Shown here: positions 9,493 to 20,161 of the stretch, piece by piece | Position numbering within the stretch: the stretch's first letter is position 1 | How the letters are laid out: each line of letters begins with the position of its first letter | Source of the DNA: Candidatus Lightella neohaematopini | GTDB lineage: Bacteria > Pseudomonadota > Gammaproteobacteria > Enterobacterales > Enterobacteriaceae | Reading direction: 5' to 3' | NCBI GenBank assembly: GCA_025728545.1 | Contig: JAOBJL010000001.1 | Span: 152,236 to 216,235 of the forward strand | Length of the DNA: 64,000 nt | The notes under the pieces: generated by a model | Told to the model about the DNA's origin: nothing | Seen by the model: the letters and a program-made list of their open reading frames with translations, nothing else | The model's database searches: none | Position numbers and translations under genes: made by a program

Positions 9493-10395
9493 CTAAATTA
9501 GGAAATTAATATTTTTATGATGTTTTAAGTAAATTTTAGCAATTTTTTTAGATAAATTATTAATTCTTAATATAAAATCTTGTCTTTCTAATAAAGAAAT
9601 GATATTAGATGCATCTAATATATTAAAAATATGTATATTTTTCATAACTAATTCATATGCTGGTAATATTAATGGATTATCTAAATTAATTAATCTATTT
9701 ATTTCTTTTTCATAATAAATAAAAAGTCGTAAAAGAAAATTTTTATTAATATATTCAAAATAATATTTAGAATTTTCTAATTCGTTTTGGTAAAATATAT
9801 TTTTGTAGAATACGGTACCTTTTTTACTATTACTCCATACTATATCATAAATGTTATTTACTTTTTGTATACACATAGCTAAACGTTCTAATCCATATGT
9901 AATTTCTCCCATTACTGGATTACATTTTAAACCACCCATTTTTTGTAAATACGTAATTTGTGTGATTTCCATACCATTAAACCAAACTTCCCAACCTAAT
10001 CCATAAGCACCTAATGTTGGATGTTCCCAATTATCCTCAATAAATTTTATATCATTATTATTTAAATCTAATTTTAATGATTTAAGAGATTTAATATATA
10101 ATTCTTGTAACTTATTTGTAGATGGTTTTAATATTACCTGGAATTGATAATACTGCAACAATCTATTTTTATTAATTCCATATCTACCATCTGATGGTCT
10201 TCTAGAAGTTTGTACATATGCTGCAAAAATAGGATTAGGATTTATTGCTCCAAGATAAGTTATAGGATGTAATGTACCAGCTCCAACTTCTATATCAATT
10301 GGTTGAACTATAATACAGCCATAATTAATCCAAAATTTTTGTAAATCAAAAATAATATCTTGAAATGACTTCATATTTATGGTGTTTATACACAT
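9493..10395 (-). CDS. glyQ: Glycyl-tRNA synthetase alpha subunit
   Basis: Catalytic alpha chain of the tetrameric glycyl-tRNA synthetase; activates glycine and charges tRNA-Gly with GlyS. The ATG at 10395 gives 300 residues (303 in E. coli); a GTG one codon upstream is also possible. Class II features are visible: IVQPIDIEVGAGTLHP, the QTSRRPSDGRYG substrate loop, VEDNWEHPTLGAYGLGWEVW equivalent (here IEDNWEHP), and EITYGLERLAM. The C-terminal DKAISLLERQ-type segment (SNIISLLERQDFILRI) is kept; the last residues are a little shortened. First gene of glyQS, transcribed away from the permease gene at 10561. Confidence 0.97.
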   Translation of the reverse strand: MCINTINMKSFQDIIFDLQKFWINYGCIIVQPIDIEVGAGTLHPITYLGAINPNPIFAAYVQTSRRPSDGRYGINKNRLLQYYQFQVILKPSTNKLQELYIKSLKSLKLDLNNNDIKFIEDNWEHPTLGAYGLGWEVWFNGMEITQITYLQKMGGLKCNPVMGEITYGLERLAMCIQKVNNIYDIVWSNSKKGTVFYKNIFYQNELENSKYYFEYINKNFLLRLFIYYEKEINRLINLDNPLILPAYELVMKNIHIFNILDASNIISLLERQDFILRINNLSKKIAKIYLKHHKNINFLI

Positions 10396-10560
10396 CACTA
10401 GATAATTTTTAATATTACTGTATAATAATTAAAATTTATTTTTTTTACAATTAAATTATGTAAAATGTTAAAGTTTATTGTTTATTATAACTTAAATTTA
10501 TTATAGTAATTTATTAAATAATTGTTTATTAAGAAGTTAGTTATTCATAAATTTTGTAAA

Positions 10561-11559
10561 ATGTCTACTAATAAAATAATATTAAAAATATTTTCTTATA
10601 TATTAGTTTTTTTACTTATTATTATTATTATACCATTACATTTATTTCCTGGATTTATATCTGGTTTTATTTCATATGAATTAATCATATTTTTTACTCC
10701 TTGGTTTAGATATATATTTATAAATAGAGCTAGATTAATTGTAGTAATTTTACTTATAACTACCATATTAATATTAATTACATTACTAATTATTAATTTA
10801 ATTAATTTATTAACTTCAGATTTCCAATATAATTTAAGTATTATTAATAATATTAACTATATATTATTAAATACAAAAAGGCATATTCCTAAATTTTTAT
10901 TACTATTTTTACCTAATAATATTGAAGATTTAAAAAGTAAAATTATTCTATTATTAGAATCTAACTTAGTTGTTATAAGAGATATGATACGTGCAATTAT
11001 ACGTATTCTACTAACAATTTTTATAGGAATTATTATAGGTGCAATAATATCTTTAAATAAACCGAATAATAATTATTCATATTTTATTAGTCAATTAAAC
11101 AAACGTATACATTTTTTATCATTAGCATTTCATAATATAATTATTGCACAAATACGTATATCATTAGTTAATACTTTATTAACTGCTATTATGATTGTTA
11201 TTATACTTCCTAGTTTTAATGTATTTATACCACTAAGAAAAATTTTAATTATTAGTACTTTTTTATTAGGTTTAATACCTATTATAGGTAATCTAATTTC
11301 TAATATATTAATTATTTTTTCATCTTTATCAGTTTCTTTAACTGTTGGAGTAATTATTTTAATTTACTTAATTATTATTCATAAACTAGAATATGTACTA
11401 AATGCTGAAATTGTTGGTCAGAGAACCAATACTAAATCATGGGAATTAATATTAGTAATGCTGTTTTTAGAATCAATTTTTGGATTAAATGGGTTAATAG
11501 CTGCTCCGATATACTATGCGTATTTAAAATATGAGTTAAAAAATATTAAAATAATCTAA
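10561..11559 (+). CDS. AI-2E family (PerM-like) membrane permease
   Basis: Polytopic inner-membrane protein of the AI-2E transporter family (PF01594), which includes E. coli PerM, YdiK and TqsA. The ATG at 10561 gives 332 residues; a TTG at 10522 would lengthen it by 13 and seems less likely. About eight hydrophobic segments are visible. The family hallmark lies near the C terminus: GLIPIIGNLISN, then HKLEYVLNAEIVGQRTN, and SIFGLNGLIAAPIYYAYLK. Substrates of this family are poorly defined, so neither autoinducer transport nor any single paralogue name should be assumed. It stands alone between the divergent glyQS operon and convergent ibpA. Retention in a reduced genome suggests a useful envelope function. 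Confidence 0.85.
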   Translation: MSTNKIILKIFSYILVFLLIIIIIPLHLFPGFISGFISYELIIFFTPWFRYIFINRARLIVVILLITTILILITLLIINLINLLTSDFQYNLSIINNINYILLNTKRHIPKFLLLFLPNNIEDLKSKIILLLESNLVVIRDMIRAIIRILLTIFIGIIIGAIISLNKPNNNYSYFISQLNKRIHFLSLAFHNIIIAQIRISLVNTLLTAIMIVIILPSFNVFIPLRKILIISTFLLGLIPIIGNLISNILIIFSSLSVSLTVGVIILIYLIIIHKLEYVLNAEIVGQRTNTKSWELILVMLFLESIFGLNGLIAAPIYYAYLKYELKNIKII

Positions 11560-11565
11560 TATAAT

Positions 11566-11602
11566 AAAACTAGCCTTATAATTAATAAATAAAGCTAGTT
11601 TT
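11566..11602. terminator. Bidirectional hairpin terminator between the permease gene and ibpA
   Basis: AAAACTAGC (11566-11574) and GCTAGTTTT (11594-11602) form a perfect 9-bp inverted repeat around a 19-base AT-rich loop. It sits in the 57-bp gap between two convergent genes. The A-run on one arm and T-run on the other give an intrinsic-terminator shape on both strands. This is one of the few stems with three G-C pairs in an intergenic region of this window, so it is more than base-composition noise. Confidence 0.6.
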
Positions 11603-11616
11603 ACTAATATTAACCC

Positions 11617-12033
11617 TTATTGTTTATTAATAATAATTCTACGGGGTTGTAATGATTCTGGAATTTGTCTAATTAAATTAATACTAAGTAAACCATTATT
11701 AAACTCAGCATAATCTACTAACATATGTTCAGCTAAGGCAAAACTTAAAGAAAATTTCTTAAAAATTAATCCTTGATACAAGTAATGTACCTGCCTATTT
11801 TCAGGTTTAGTAGGTTTACCTTTGATTGTTAATCTTGGTCCTTCAATTTCAACTATTAATTCGTCTTCCTTAAAACCAGCTAACGCTAGTATAATACGAT
11901 AGTGATCCTCATCGTATTTTTCAATATTATATGGTGGAAAGTTAAAATTCTCTTGATCTATTTGTATATTACTAGCTAATCTATCAAACCCTATCCATTG
12001 TTTTAATAATGGGGAAAGATCATAATCATGCAT
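11617..12033 (-). CDS. ibpA: Small heat-shock protein (IbpA-type)
   Basis: ATP-independent holdase chaperone of the Hsp20/alpha-crystallin family that binds unfolding proteins. 138 residues (137 in E. coli IbpA). The start [20 protein letters not shown] matches E. coli MRNFDLSPLYRSAIGFDRL. The alpha-crystallin domain follows ([45 protein letters not shown]), and the tail PRRIIIN carries the usual I-x-I type motif. AGGA lies 6 bases before the ATG, a strong ribosome site. TATAAT is present on the minus strand at 12081-12076, but without a clear -35, and no sigma-32 consensus was recognised. It is downstream of gyrB as in the E. coli gyrB-ibpA neighbourhood. Only one of the ibpA/ibpB pair is here. 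Confidence 0.94.
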   Translation of the reverse strand: MHDYDLSPLLKQWIGFDRLASNIQIDQENFNFPPYNIEKYDEDHYRIILALAGFKEDELIVEIEGPRLTIKGKPTKPENRQVHYLYQGLIFKKFSLSFALAEHMLVDYAEFNNGLLSINLIRQIPESLQPRRIIINKQ

Positions 12034-12142
12034 ATTTATTCCTATTCTGTAAAATTAAAATAACAATTACTTCATATTATAACCTATATGATTAACCATT
12101 ACTAGTAATAATTCAATACTTATAACAAAAAATAAAATATTA

Positions 12143-14566
<2,424 letters not shown>

Positions 14567-14699
14567 TTAAAATTTAATCTATAATAAAAAATTATCTGAA
14601 ATAAATAACTAATTAATATTTACGTTAACAAAAAAATAATTTTATTTATTCATTAGTAATATTAAAAAATATAACTATATTAATACTAAATAGTAATTA

Positions 14700-15800
14700 T
14701 TAAATCTTCATAGGCATTATAACATAGGTTAATGACTGATGACTCATTGAATCACTAATTTTAAGTATACCATTATCAGTAAATGCCAATGTTAGTATTT
14801 TACATTGTAATACATTTAATACGTCTAATATATATATTGCATTAAACGCAAATTCAACATTTTTTCCATCGTATTTTATAATAATAATTTCCTTTGCTAT
14901 TTCAAAATCTAAATTATTTGCTATTAAAACTAATTTATTTTTACTAATAATTAATTTTATACCATATGATTTATCATTAATAATTGTTATTATTCTATTT
15001 AGAGCACTTTTTAATTCCTTTAAATTTAAAGATATTTGGATATTTATATCTTTTGGTATAACACTAATAAAATTAGGAAAAATCCCATCAATTAATCTAG
15101 AAGTAAATATGTAATTATTAATTATTAATGATATGCTCTCACGGTTAAAAAATATATTAATTAAACATTCATGTTTATTTAATAATTTCATTAATTCTAA
15201 TATTCCATTTCTTGGAATTATAATAGATAAATTTAGTATATTGAAATTAATACTAGTTTCACAAATAGATAATCTATGACCATTTGTAGATACAACATAC
15301 ATAATATTTGATGATATTTTAAATAATATACCATTTAAGTAATAACGAGCATCTTGTTTAGCCATAGAAAAATAAGTACAAGATAAGGCATTAAGTAAAA
15401 TATTACTAGATAAAGTATAATTAATATTATTTTTCCTATAACTAATTTTAGGAAATCCTTTATCTGGTAAAGTAGATAAAGAATATAAACTATTTTTAGT
15501 TTTAATAATTAGTTTTTTATCTTTCAAAGATACATAGATAATACTATTATTAGGTAATTTTCTACAAATATTATATAGTTTTTTTATGGATACTGTTATT
15601 ACTCCAGTACGAATAGTGTTACAATCACTCATTTTAGCTATAATTTCTATTTCTATATTAGTTTTGATAAACAATATGTAATCGTCAAAAACTTTAATTA
15701 AAACATTATTTAATATTGGTAAAGATAAATTATTACTAGTTAAAGTATATAAGTTTTGTAATAATTTTATTAGATTAATATTTTCTACGCTAAATTTCAT
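14700..15800 (-). CDS. dnaN: DNA polymerase III beta sliding clamp
   Basis: Ring-shaped processivity clamp that tethers polymerase III to DNA. The ATG at 15800 gives MKFSVEN and exactly 366 residues, as in E. coli; a TTG three codons upstream is ignored. Three-domain clamp signatures are present: LPILNNVLI, SLSTLPDKGFP, MAKQDARYYLNGILF, STNGHRLS, RLIDGIFPNFISVIPK, FAFNAIYILDVLNVL and the C-terminal YVIMPMKI, which forms part of the hydrophobic partner-binding pocket. It lies in the conserved dnaA-dnaN-recF-gyrB locus, but both dnaA and recF are absent. The gene reads away from rpmH. Confidence 0.97.
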   Translation of the reverse strand: MKFSVENINLIKLLQNLYTLTSNNLSLPILNNVLIKVFDDYILFIKTNIEIEIIAKMSDCNTIRTGVITVSIKKLYNICRKLPNNSIIYVSLKDKKLIIKTKNSLYSLSTLPDKGFPKISYRKNNINYTLSSNILLNALSCTYFSMAKQDARYYLNGILFKISSNIMYVVSTNGHRLSICETSINFNILNLSIIIPRNGILELMKLLNKHECLINIFFNRESISLIINNYIFTSRLIDGIFPNFISVIPKDINIQISLNLKELKSALNRIITIINDKSYGIKLIISKNKLVLIANNLDFEIAKEIIIIKYDGKNVEFAFNAIYILDVLNVLQCKILTLAFTDNGILKISDSMSHQSLTYVIMPMKI

Positions 15801-15984
15801 TAATTTCAAAATTATAATTTTATCTTTTACAAAAAAATTATTATATTCATTAAATATAGATAATAATAAATACTATTATGATATTATAATTACTATAAGT
15901 ATATATATTTTTTGACTTATTATAAATAATCTTTATATATTTATATTATGTATAAATATAATAATTTTAAAACTAGGAAAATTA
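15801..15984. other. dnaN-rpmH intergenic region where dnaA is expected; probable rpmH promoter
   Basis: In E. coli dnaA lies between dnaN and rpmH. Here only 184 AT-rich bases separate the divergent genes, and none of them codes for a DnaA fragment that I can recognise. No DnaA box (TTATCCACA) is visible. TTGACT at 15912-15917 with TATATT at 15936-15941 (18-bp spacer) forms a plausible sigma-70 promoter for rpmH-rnpA-yidD-yidC. AGGAAA at 15975-15980 is the rpmH ribosome site. Confidence 0.55.
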
Positions 15985-16125
15985 ATGAAAAGAACTTTTC
16001 AGCCATCTATATTAAGAAAATTGCGCAAACATGGTTTTCGTCATCGTATGAAAACAAGTAGTGGTCGTAAAATTATATCACATAGAAGAGCTAAAAAAAG
16101 ATTATATTTAACAGTTTCTAGTTAA
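15985..16125 (+). CDS. rpmH: 50S ribosomal protein L34
   Basis: 46-residue basic protein of the large subunit. It reads [20 protein letters not shown] and then the [15 protein letters not shown] segment; length and pattern match E. coli L34 (46 residues). ATG at 15985 is preceded by AGGAAA. It begins the plus-strand rpmH-rnpA-yidD-yidC-mnmE cluster, in the order found in most bacteria, and ends 6 bp before rnpA. Confidence 0.96.
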   Translation: MKRTFQPSILRKLRKHGFRHRMKTSSGRKIISHRRAKKRLYLTVSS

Positions 16126-16131
16126 AACTTA

Positions 16132-16467
16132 ATGAATAAAAAATATAAATTTTTGAAAAAACAAAAATTACTATTTAATAAACAATTTAATTTAGTTTTT
16201 AATAAACTAGAATACTTTAGCTTTGATAAGCAATTTACTGTAATAGGTTGTATAAATAATTTGAATTATTCTCGTATTGGTATTATAGTACCAAAAAAAA
16301 ATATTAGGTATTCTTTTCAAAGAAATAAAATGAAGAGGTTAGTACGAGAATATTTTCGTCTAAATAAACATAAATTTTTTTTTATGGATTATATAATTTT
16401 AGTAAAAAAATATTTATTGGAAATAAAGCAAATTAATTTTAAAGTATATCAAATTAATAATAATTAA
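16132..16467 (+). CDS. rnpA: Ribonuclease P protein component
   Basis: Protein subunit that binds the RNase P RNA and the 5' leader of pre-tRNAs. 111 residues (119 in E. coli). The diagnostic RNR box is intact: QRNKMKRLVREYFR, after RIGIIVPKKNIRYSFQ. The C-terminal helix is shortened and rebuilt with Asn/Lys/Ile-rich sequence (IKQINFKVYQINNN), lacking the basic end seen in E. coli. The core fold should be unaffected. It lies between rpmH and yidD; its stop is 4 bases before the yidD ATG. The RNA partner gene (rnpB) is not in this window. Confidence 0.95.
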   Translation: MNKKYKFLKKQKLLFNKQFNLVFNKLEYFSFDKQFTVIGCINNLNYSRIGIIVPKKNIRYSFQRNKMKRLVREYFRLNKHKFFFMDYIILVKKYLLEIKQINFKVYQINNN

Positions 16468-16471
16468 CATA

Positions 16472-16693
16472 ATGTTAGTATTAATATTAACTAATATAAT
16501 ATATTGGTACAAAATAATAATTAGTCCTTTGTTAGGTAAACATTGTAGATTTATTCCTAGTTGTTCACAATTTACTATAGAAGTAATTACTACATTTGGA
16601 TTAGTAAAAGGTATTTGGTTTTCTATAAAAAGGATAGTTAAATGTTCACCAATAAGTAATGGTGGTTATGATCCAGTTAATAAATATTTATAA
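16472..16693 (+). CDS. yidD: Membrane protein insertion efficiency factor YidD
   Basis: Small membrane-associated protein that aids YidC-dependent insertion. 73 residues (85 in E. coli). Hallmarks: an amphipathic N-terminal helix, YKIIISPLLGKHCRFIPSC with the paired cysteines, FGLVKGIWFSIKRIVKC, and a final GGYDPV. The C-terminal tail present in E. coli is missing, as in many short homologues. Encoded directly between rnpA and yidC, its conserved position. Confidence 0.94.
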   Translation: MLVLILTNIIYWYKIIISPLLGKHCRFIPSCSQFTIEVITTFGLVKGIWFSIKRIVKCSPISNGGYDPVNKYL

Positions 16694-16708
16694 TATGATA
16701 AAATTATA

Positions 16709-18268
16709 ATGAATACACAAAGAAACTTTCTTATAATTATTTTAGTGCTTGTTTCCTTTTTATTATGGCAAATGTGGCAAAATGATAACAAATTAAATAC
16801 AATAGATAAACATGTAATAAGTAATAATAAATATTTATTGAATAATAAGAATTATATCGTTACAGTTATAACTGATACTTTATTATTAAAGATTAATCCA
16901 TATAATTTTGCAATAGAACAAGCACTTTTATTAAAATATCCAAAATATCTTAAATCACGTGAATCATTTAAATTATTAGATACTTCGTCTAATTTCATTT
17001 ACCAATTAAAAAGTAGTTTATCCAGTGATGATTATTTTAGTAAAAATTTAATAAACCAGCTAAGGTTTTGTAATAAAAAAATGATATATGTACTAAAAAA
17101 TAATAAAAAAGATATAAAAGTACCATTTATATATAAATATAATAATAAATTTACTTATATCAAAACATTTATATTAAAACGTAATAGTTATAAAATTGAT
17201 ATAATTGATAGTATTACTAATAATACTAATAAGATTATTCCGATAAATATTTTTGGTCAAATACAACAATCTATTAATATTCCTAACCAGTATAATAATA
17301 ATTTTATTAATGGTTTTTATAGAAATATTTCATATTCTACTGATCATGAAAATTATAAAAAATATAATTTTGAAGAAATAAAAAATTATAATTTACTTAC
17401 TAATACTAGTTATGGATGGATAGCTATGTCACAAAAATATTTTATTACTACCTTAATTATTCCAAATATTGGAATTAATAATATTTATACTAAAAAAATT
17501 GATGATAGTATTTTAATTGGTTTTAAAAATAAAATAAATATTGGTGCTTATAGTAAAAAAAATATTTGTACTGCTATATGGATTGGACCAAAATTACAAT
17601 CAGAATTAAAATTATTAGCAAATAATTTAGATCTTACTATTGATTATGGATGGTTATGGTTTATATCTCAACCATTATTTAAATTATTAAATTATGTTAC
17701 AAAATATACAAATAATTGGGGATTATCAATAATTATTACAACTATAATAGTAAGAATAATATTATATCCCTTAACTAAAACTCAATATATTTCAATGGCA
17801 AAAATACGTTTATTACAACCTAAAATTAATATGATTCGTAAAAAATTTAAAGATAACAAGCAACAACAAAGCAAAGAAATATTACTTTTATATAAAAAGA
17901 AAAAAGTTAATCCATTTGGTGGATGTTTACCAGTTATAATACAAATGCCGATATTTTTAGGTTTGTATTATGTGCTATCTGAATCAGTAGAATTAAGACA
18001 TGCTAATTTTTGTTTTTGGATACATGATTTATCATCTCAAGATCCATATTATATTTTACCGATAATTATGGGTATAACTATGTATATAATACAAAAAATA
18101 TCTTCAAATAACGTTGAAGATTTAATACAAAAAAAGATATCAACTATTATGCCAATTATATTTACATTATTTTTCTTTTGGTTTCCTTCTGGTTTAGTAT
18201 TATATTATATTATTAGTAATATAATAACTATTATACAACAACAAATAATATTTCGTAGTATTAAATAA
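16709..18268 (+). CDS. yidC: Membrane protein insertase YidC
   Basis: Inserts and folds inner-membrane proteins, alone or with SecYEG. 519 residues (548 in E. coli). Order of parts: N-terminal membrane segment with LWQMWQND end, a large periplasmic beta domain (about residues 45-320, shorter and diverged), then the conserved five-helix core. In the core, IVRIILYPLTKTQY holds the hydrophilic-groove arginine, VNPFGGCLPVIIQMPIFLGLYY follows, and FPSGLVLYYIISN marks the last helices. The protein stops at IIFRSIK, so the basic C-terminal tail that contacts ribosomes in E. coli is lost. It lies between yidD and mnmE. Confidence 0.97.
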   Translation: MNTQRNFLIIILVLVSFLLWQMWQNDNKLNTIDKHVISNNKYLLNNKNYIVTVITDTLLLKINPYNFAIEQALLLKYPKYLKSRESFKLLDTSSNFIYQLKSSLSSDDYFSKNLINQLRFCNKKMIYVLKNNKKDIKVPFIYKYNNKFTYIKTFILKRNSYKIDIIDSITNNTNKIIPINIFGQIQQSINIPNQYNNNFINGFYRNISYSTDHENYKKYNFEEIKNYNLLTNTSYGWIAMSQKYFITTLIIPNIGINNIYTKKIDDSILIGFKNKINIGAYSKKNICTAIWIGPKLQSELKLLANNLDLTIDYGWLWFISQPLFKLLNYVTKYTNNWGLSIIITTIIVRIILYPLTKTQYISMAKIRLLQPKINMIRKKFKDNKQQQSKEILLLYKKKKVNPFGGCLPVIIQMPIFLGLYYVLSESVELRHANFCFWIHDLSSQDPYYILPIIMGITMYIIQKISSNNVEDLIQKKISTIMPIIFTLFFFWFPSGLVLYYIISNIITIIQQQIIFRSIK

Positions 18269-18297
18269 AATATAAAATAAGTTAATTAAATGGAATA

Positions 18298-19659
18298 ATG
18301 AATATAATAAATCAAAATGAAGATACTATAGCTGCTATAGCAACTACTCCAGGATATAGTAGTATTGGTATTATACGTATTTCTGGAACCTTAACACATA
18401 ATATAGCAAAAAAAATATTAGGGTTAATTCCAAAAAATAGAAGAGCAAGTTATTTACCATTTAAATATAAGAATGAAATTATAGACTATGGTATTGCTAT
18501 TTTATTTAATAATCCAAATTCTTTTACTGGAGAAGATATGTTAGAATTACATTGTCATGGTGGGCCAATAATATTAAATAGTTTATTAAAATATATTATT
18601 TCTTTACCTGATATTCGTATGGCTAATCCTGGAGAGTTTTCTATGCGTGCTTTTTTAAATAAAAAAATCGATTTAGTACAAGCTGAATCTATAATTAATT
18701 TGATTAATTCTAATTCATTAGAATTTTCTAAAGAATCAATAAATACATTTAATGGTAAATTTTCTTGTAAAATTAAAAATTTAATAAATACTGTAAATAA
18801 CTTATACTCTTATATGGAAGCAGTGATTAATTTTCCTGATGATCAATTAGAACAATTATCTAGTAATCATATTGTATCTAAATTAGATAGTATGATTAAT
18901 ATAACAAATAAATTAAATGAACAAGTAAAAAATAATATTATATTACGTGATGGTATTAAAATAGTTATTGTTGGAAAACCTAATGTTGGGAAGTCTAGTT
19001 TATTTAATGCTTTAATTGGTTATAATAATGCTATAGTAACTTCATTTCCTGGAACTACTAGAGACGTATTGAGACATTGTATTAATTTAGATGGTGTAAT
19101 AATTAATTTTAGTGATACAGCAGGAATTCATAATACAAATAATTTTATAGAAAAAATGGGAATTAAGCATTCTCTAAAAGAAATTAAAACAGCTAATCAT
19201 ATATTATTAGTTGTTGATAGTAATATTACTTATAAAATTGAAGAATTAAATTATGTTTATAATATTTTTACTAAAATAATTAATAATATACCAGTCACTA
19301 TTATTCGTAATAAAGCTGATATTAATAACAAAAATATTTCTATTGATAAACTAGAAAAATATCATGTTATAACAATATCAGCAAAATTAAAAAAGGGATT
19401 AAATTTAATTTTTGATCATATAAAAAATTTGTATACTAAAAATAATTATAAATTTAATACTATGAACAAACATAGATATTTTAGTGTATTAAAAAATGTT
19501 ATTCTACATCTAAAAAGGGGTAAAGAAAATCATTTATATTATGATATTTTATTAGAGGAATTAAAATATGTTAAATACCATTTAGATAGTATTATTGGTA
19601 ATGTATATGATGATGATTTATTAGACGAAATATTTTCTAAGTTTTGTATAGGTAAATAA
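18298..19659 (+). CDS. mnmE: tRNA modification GTPase MnmE
   Basis: With MnmG, adds the (carboxymethyl)aminomethyl group at U34 of certain tRNAs. 453 residues (454 in E. coli). The N-terminal formyl-THF-binding domain has DTIAAIATTPG and FTGEDMLELHCHGG. The helical domain is interrupted by a G domain with Walker A GKPNVGKSS (226-234), SFPGTTRD (switch I), DTAG, and NKAD. The C-terminal FCIGK (449-453) has the essential cysteine. All catalytic features are intact. Its partner mnmG is not in the window. It completes the conserved rpmH-to-mnmE cluster and is convergent with ssb, 10 bp away. Confidence 0.97.
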   Translation: MNIINQNEDTIAAIATTPGYSSIGIIRISGTLTHNIAKKILGLIPKNRRASYLPFKYKNEIIDYGIAILFNNPNSFTGEDMLELHCHGGPIILNSLLKYIISLPDIRMANPGEFSMRAFLNKKIDLVQAESIINLINSNSLEFSKESINTFNGKFSCKIKNLINTVNNLYSYMEAVINFPDDQLEQLSSNHIVSKLDSMINITNKLNEQVKNNIILRDGIKIVIVGKPNVGKSSLFNALIGYNNAIVTSFPGTTRDVLRHCINLDGVIINFSDTAGIHNTNNFIEKMGIKHSLKEIKTANHILLVVDSNITYKIEELNYVYNIFTKIINNIPVTIIRNKADINNKNISIDKLEKYHVITISAKLKKGLNLIFDHIKNLYTKNNYKFNTMNKHRYFSVLKNVILHLKRGKENHLYYDILLEELKYVKYHLDSIIGNVYDDDLLDEIFSKFCIGK

Positions 19660-19669
19660 TTTTAATATT

Positions 19670-20131
19670 CTAAAATGGTAAATCGTCATCAAAATTAATT
19701 GATAGATCTTTATCTTCTTGGTATGTTTTATTTTTTTCTTCATTCTTGTCATTAGATATATCGTTTTTGGTACTATTTTTAACTTTATTACGATTATTTA
19801 TAATATGTAATGTACCGTTAACACTAACTATTATTTCTGTAGTATAATGATCAATATTATTTTTATCCTGCCATTTTCTTGTTTGTAAACTACCTTCTAC
19901 ATAAATTTGTGAGCCTTTAACTAAGTATTCTCTTACTATTTCTGCTATTTTTCCAAAAAAAACTATCTTATGCCATTCAGTTTTCTCTTTAATTTCTCCT
20001 GTTTGCTTATCGCGCCATGTATCAGATGTAGCTAAACTAACGTTAGCTATTATGTTACCATTAGCCATATAACGTATTTCTGGATTACTTCCTAAATAAC
20101 CTAATAAAATAACTTTATTTACTCCTTTCAT
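19670..20131 (-). CDS. ssb: Single-stranded DNA-binding protein
   Basis: Coats single-stranded DNA during replication and repair and recruits partners. 153 residues (178 in E. coli). The OB fold (about 1-110) begins [20 protein letters not shown] and contains [12 protein letters not shown] and [17 protein letters not shown]. The linker is short and charged rather than the Gly/Gln-rich linker of E. coli, which accounts for the reduced length. The partner-binding acidic tip DDDLPF (148-153) is perfect. In E. coli uvrA lies next to ssb; here the neighbour is mnmE, so uvrA is not at this site. Confidence 0.97.
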   Translation of the reverse strand: MKGVNKVILLGYLGSNPEIRYMANGNIIANVSLATSDTWRDKQTGEIKEKTEWHKIVFFGKIAEIVREYLVKGSQIYVEGSLQTRKWQDKNNIDHYTTEIIVSVNGTLHIINNRNKVKNSTKNDISNDKNEEKNKTYQEDKDLSINFDDDLPF

Positions 20132-20161
20132 AATAATCTCGTTTTTATTATTTATTATTTT

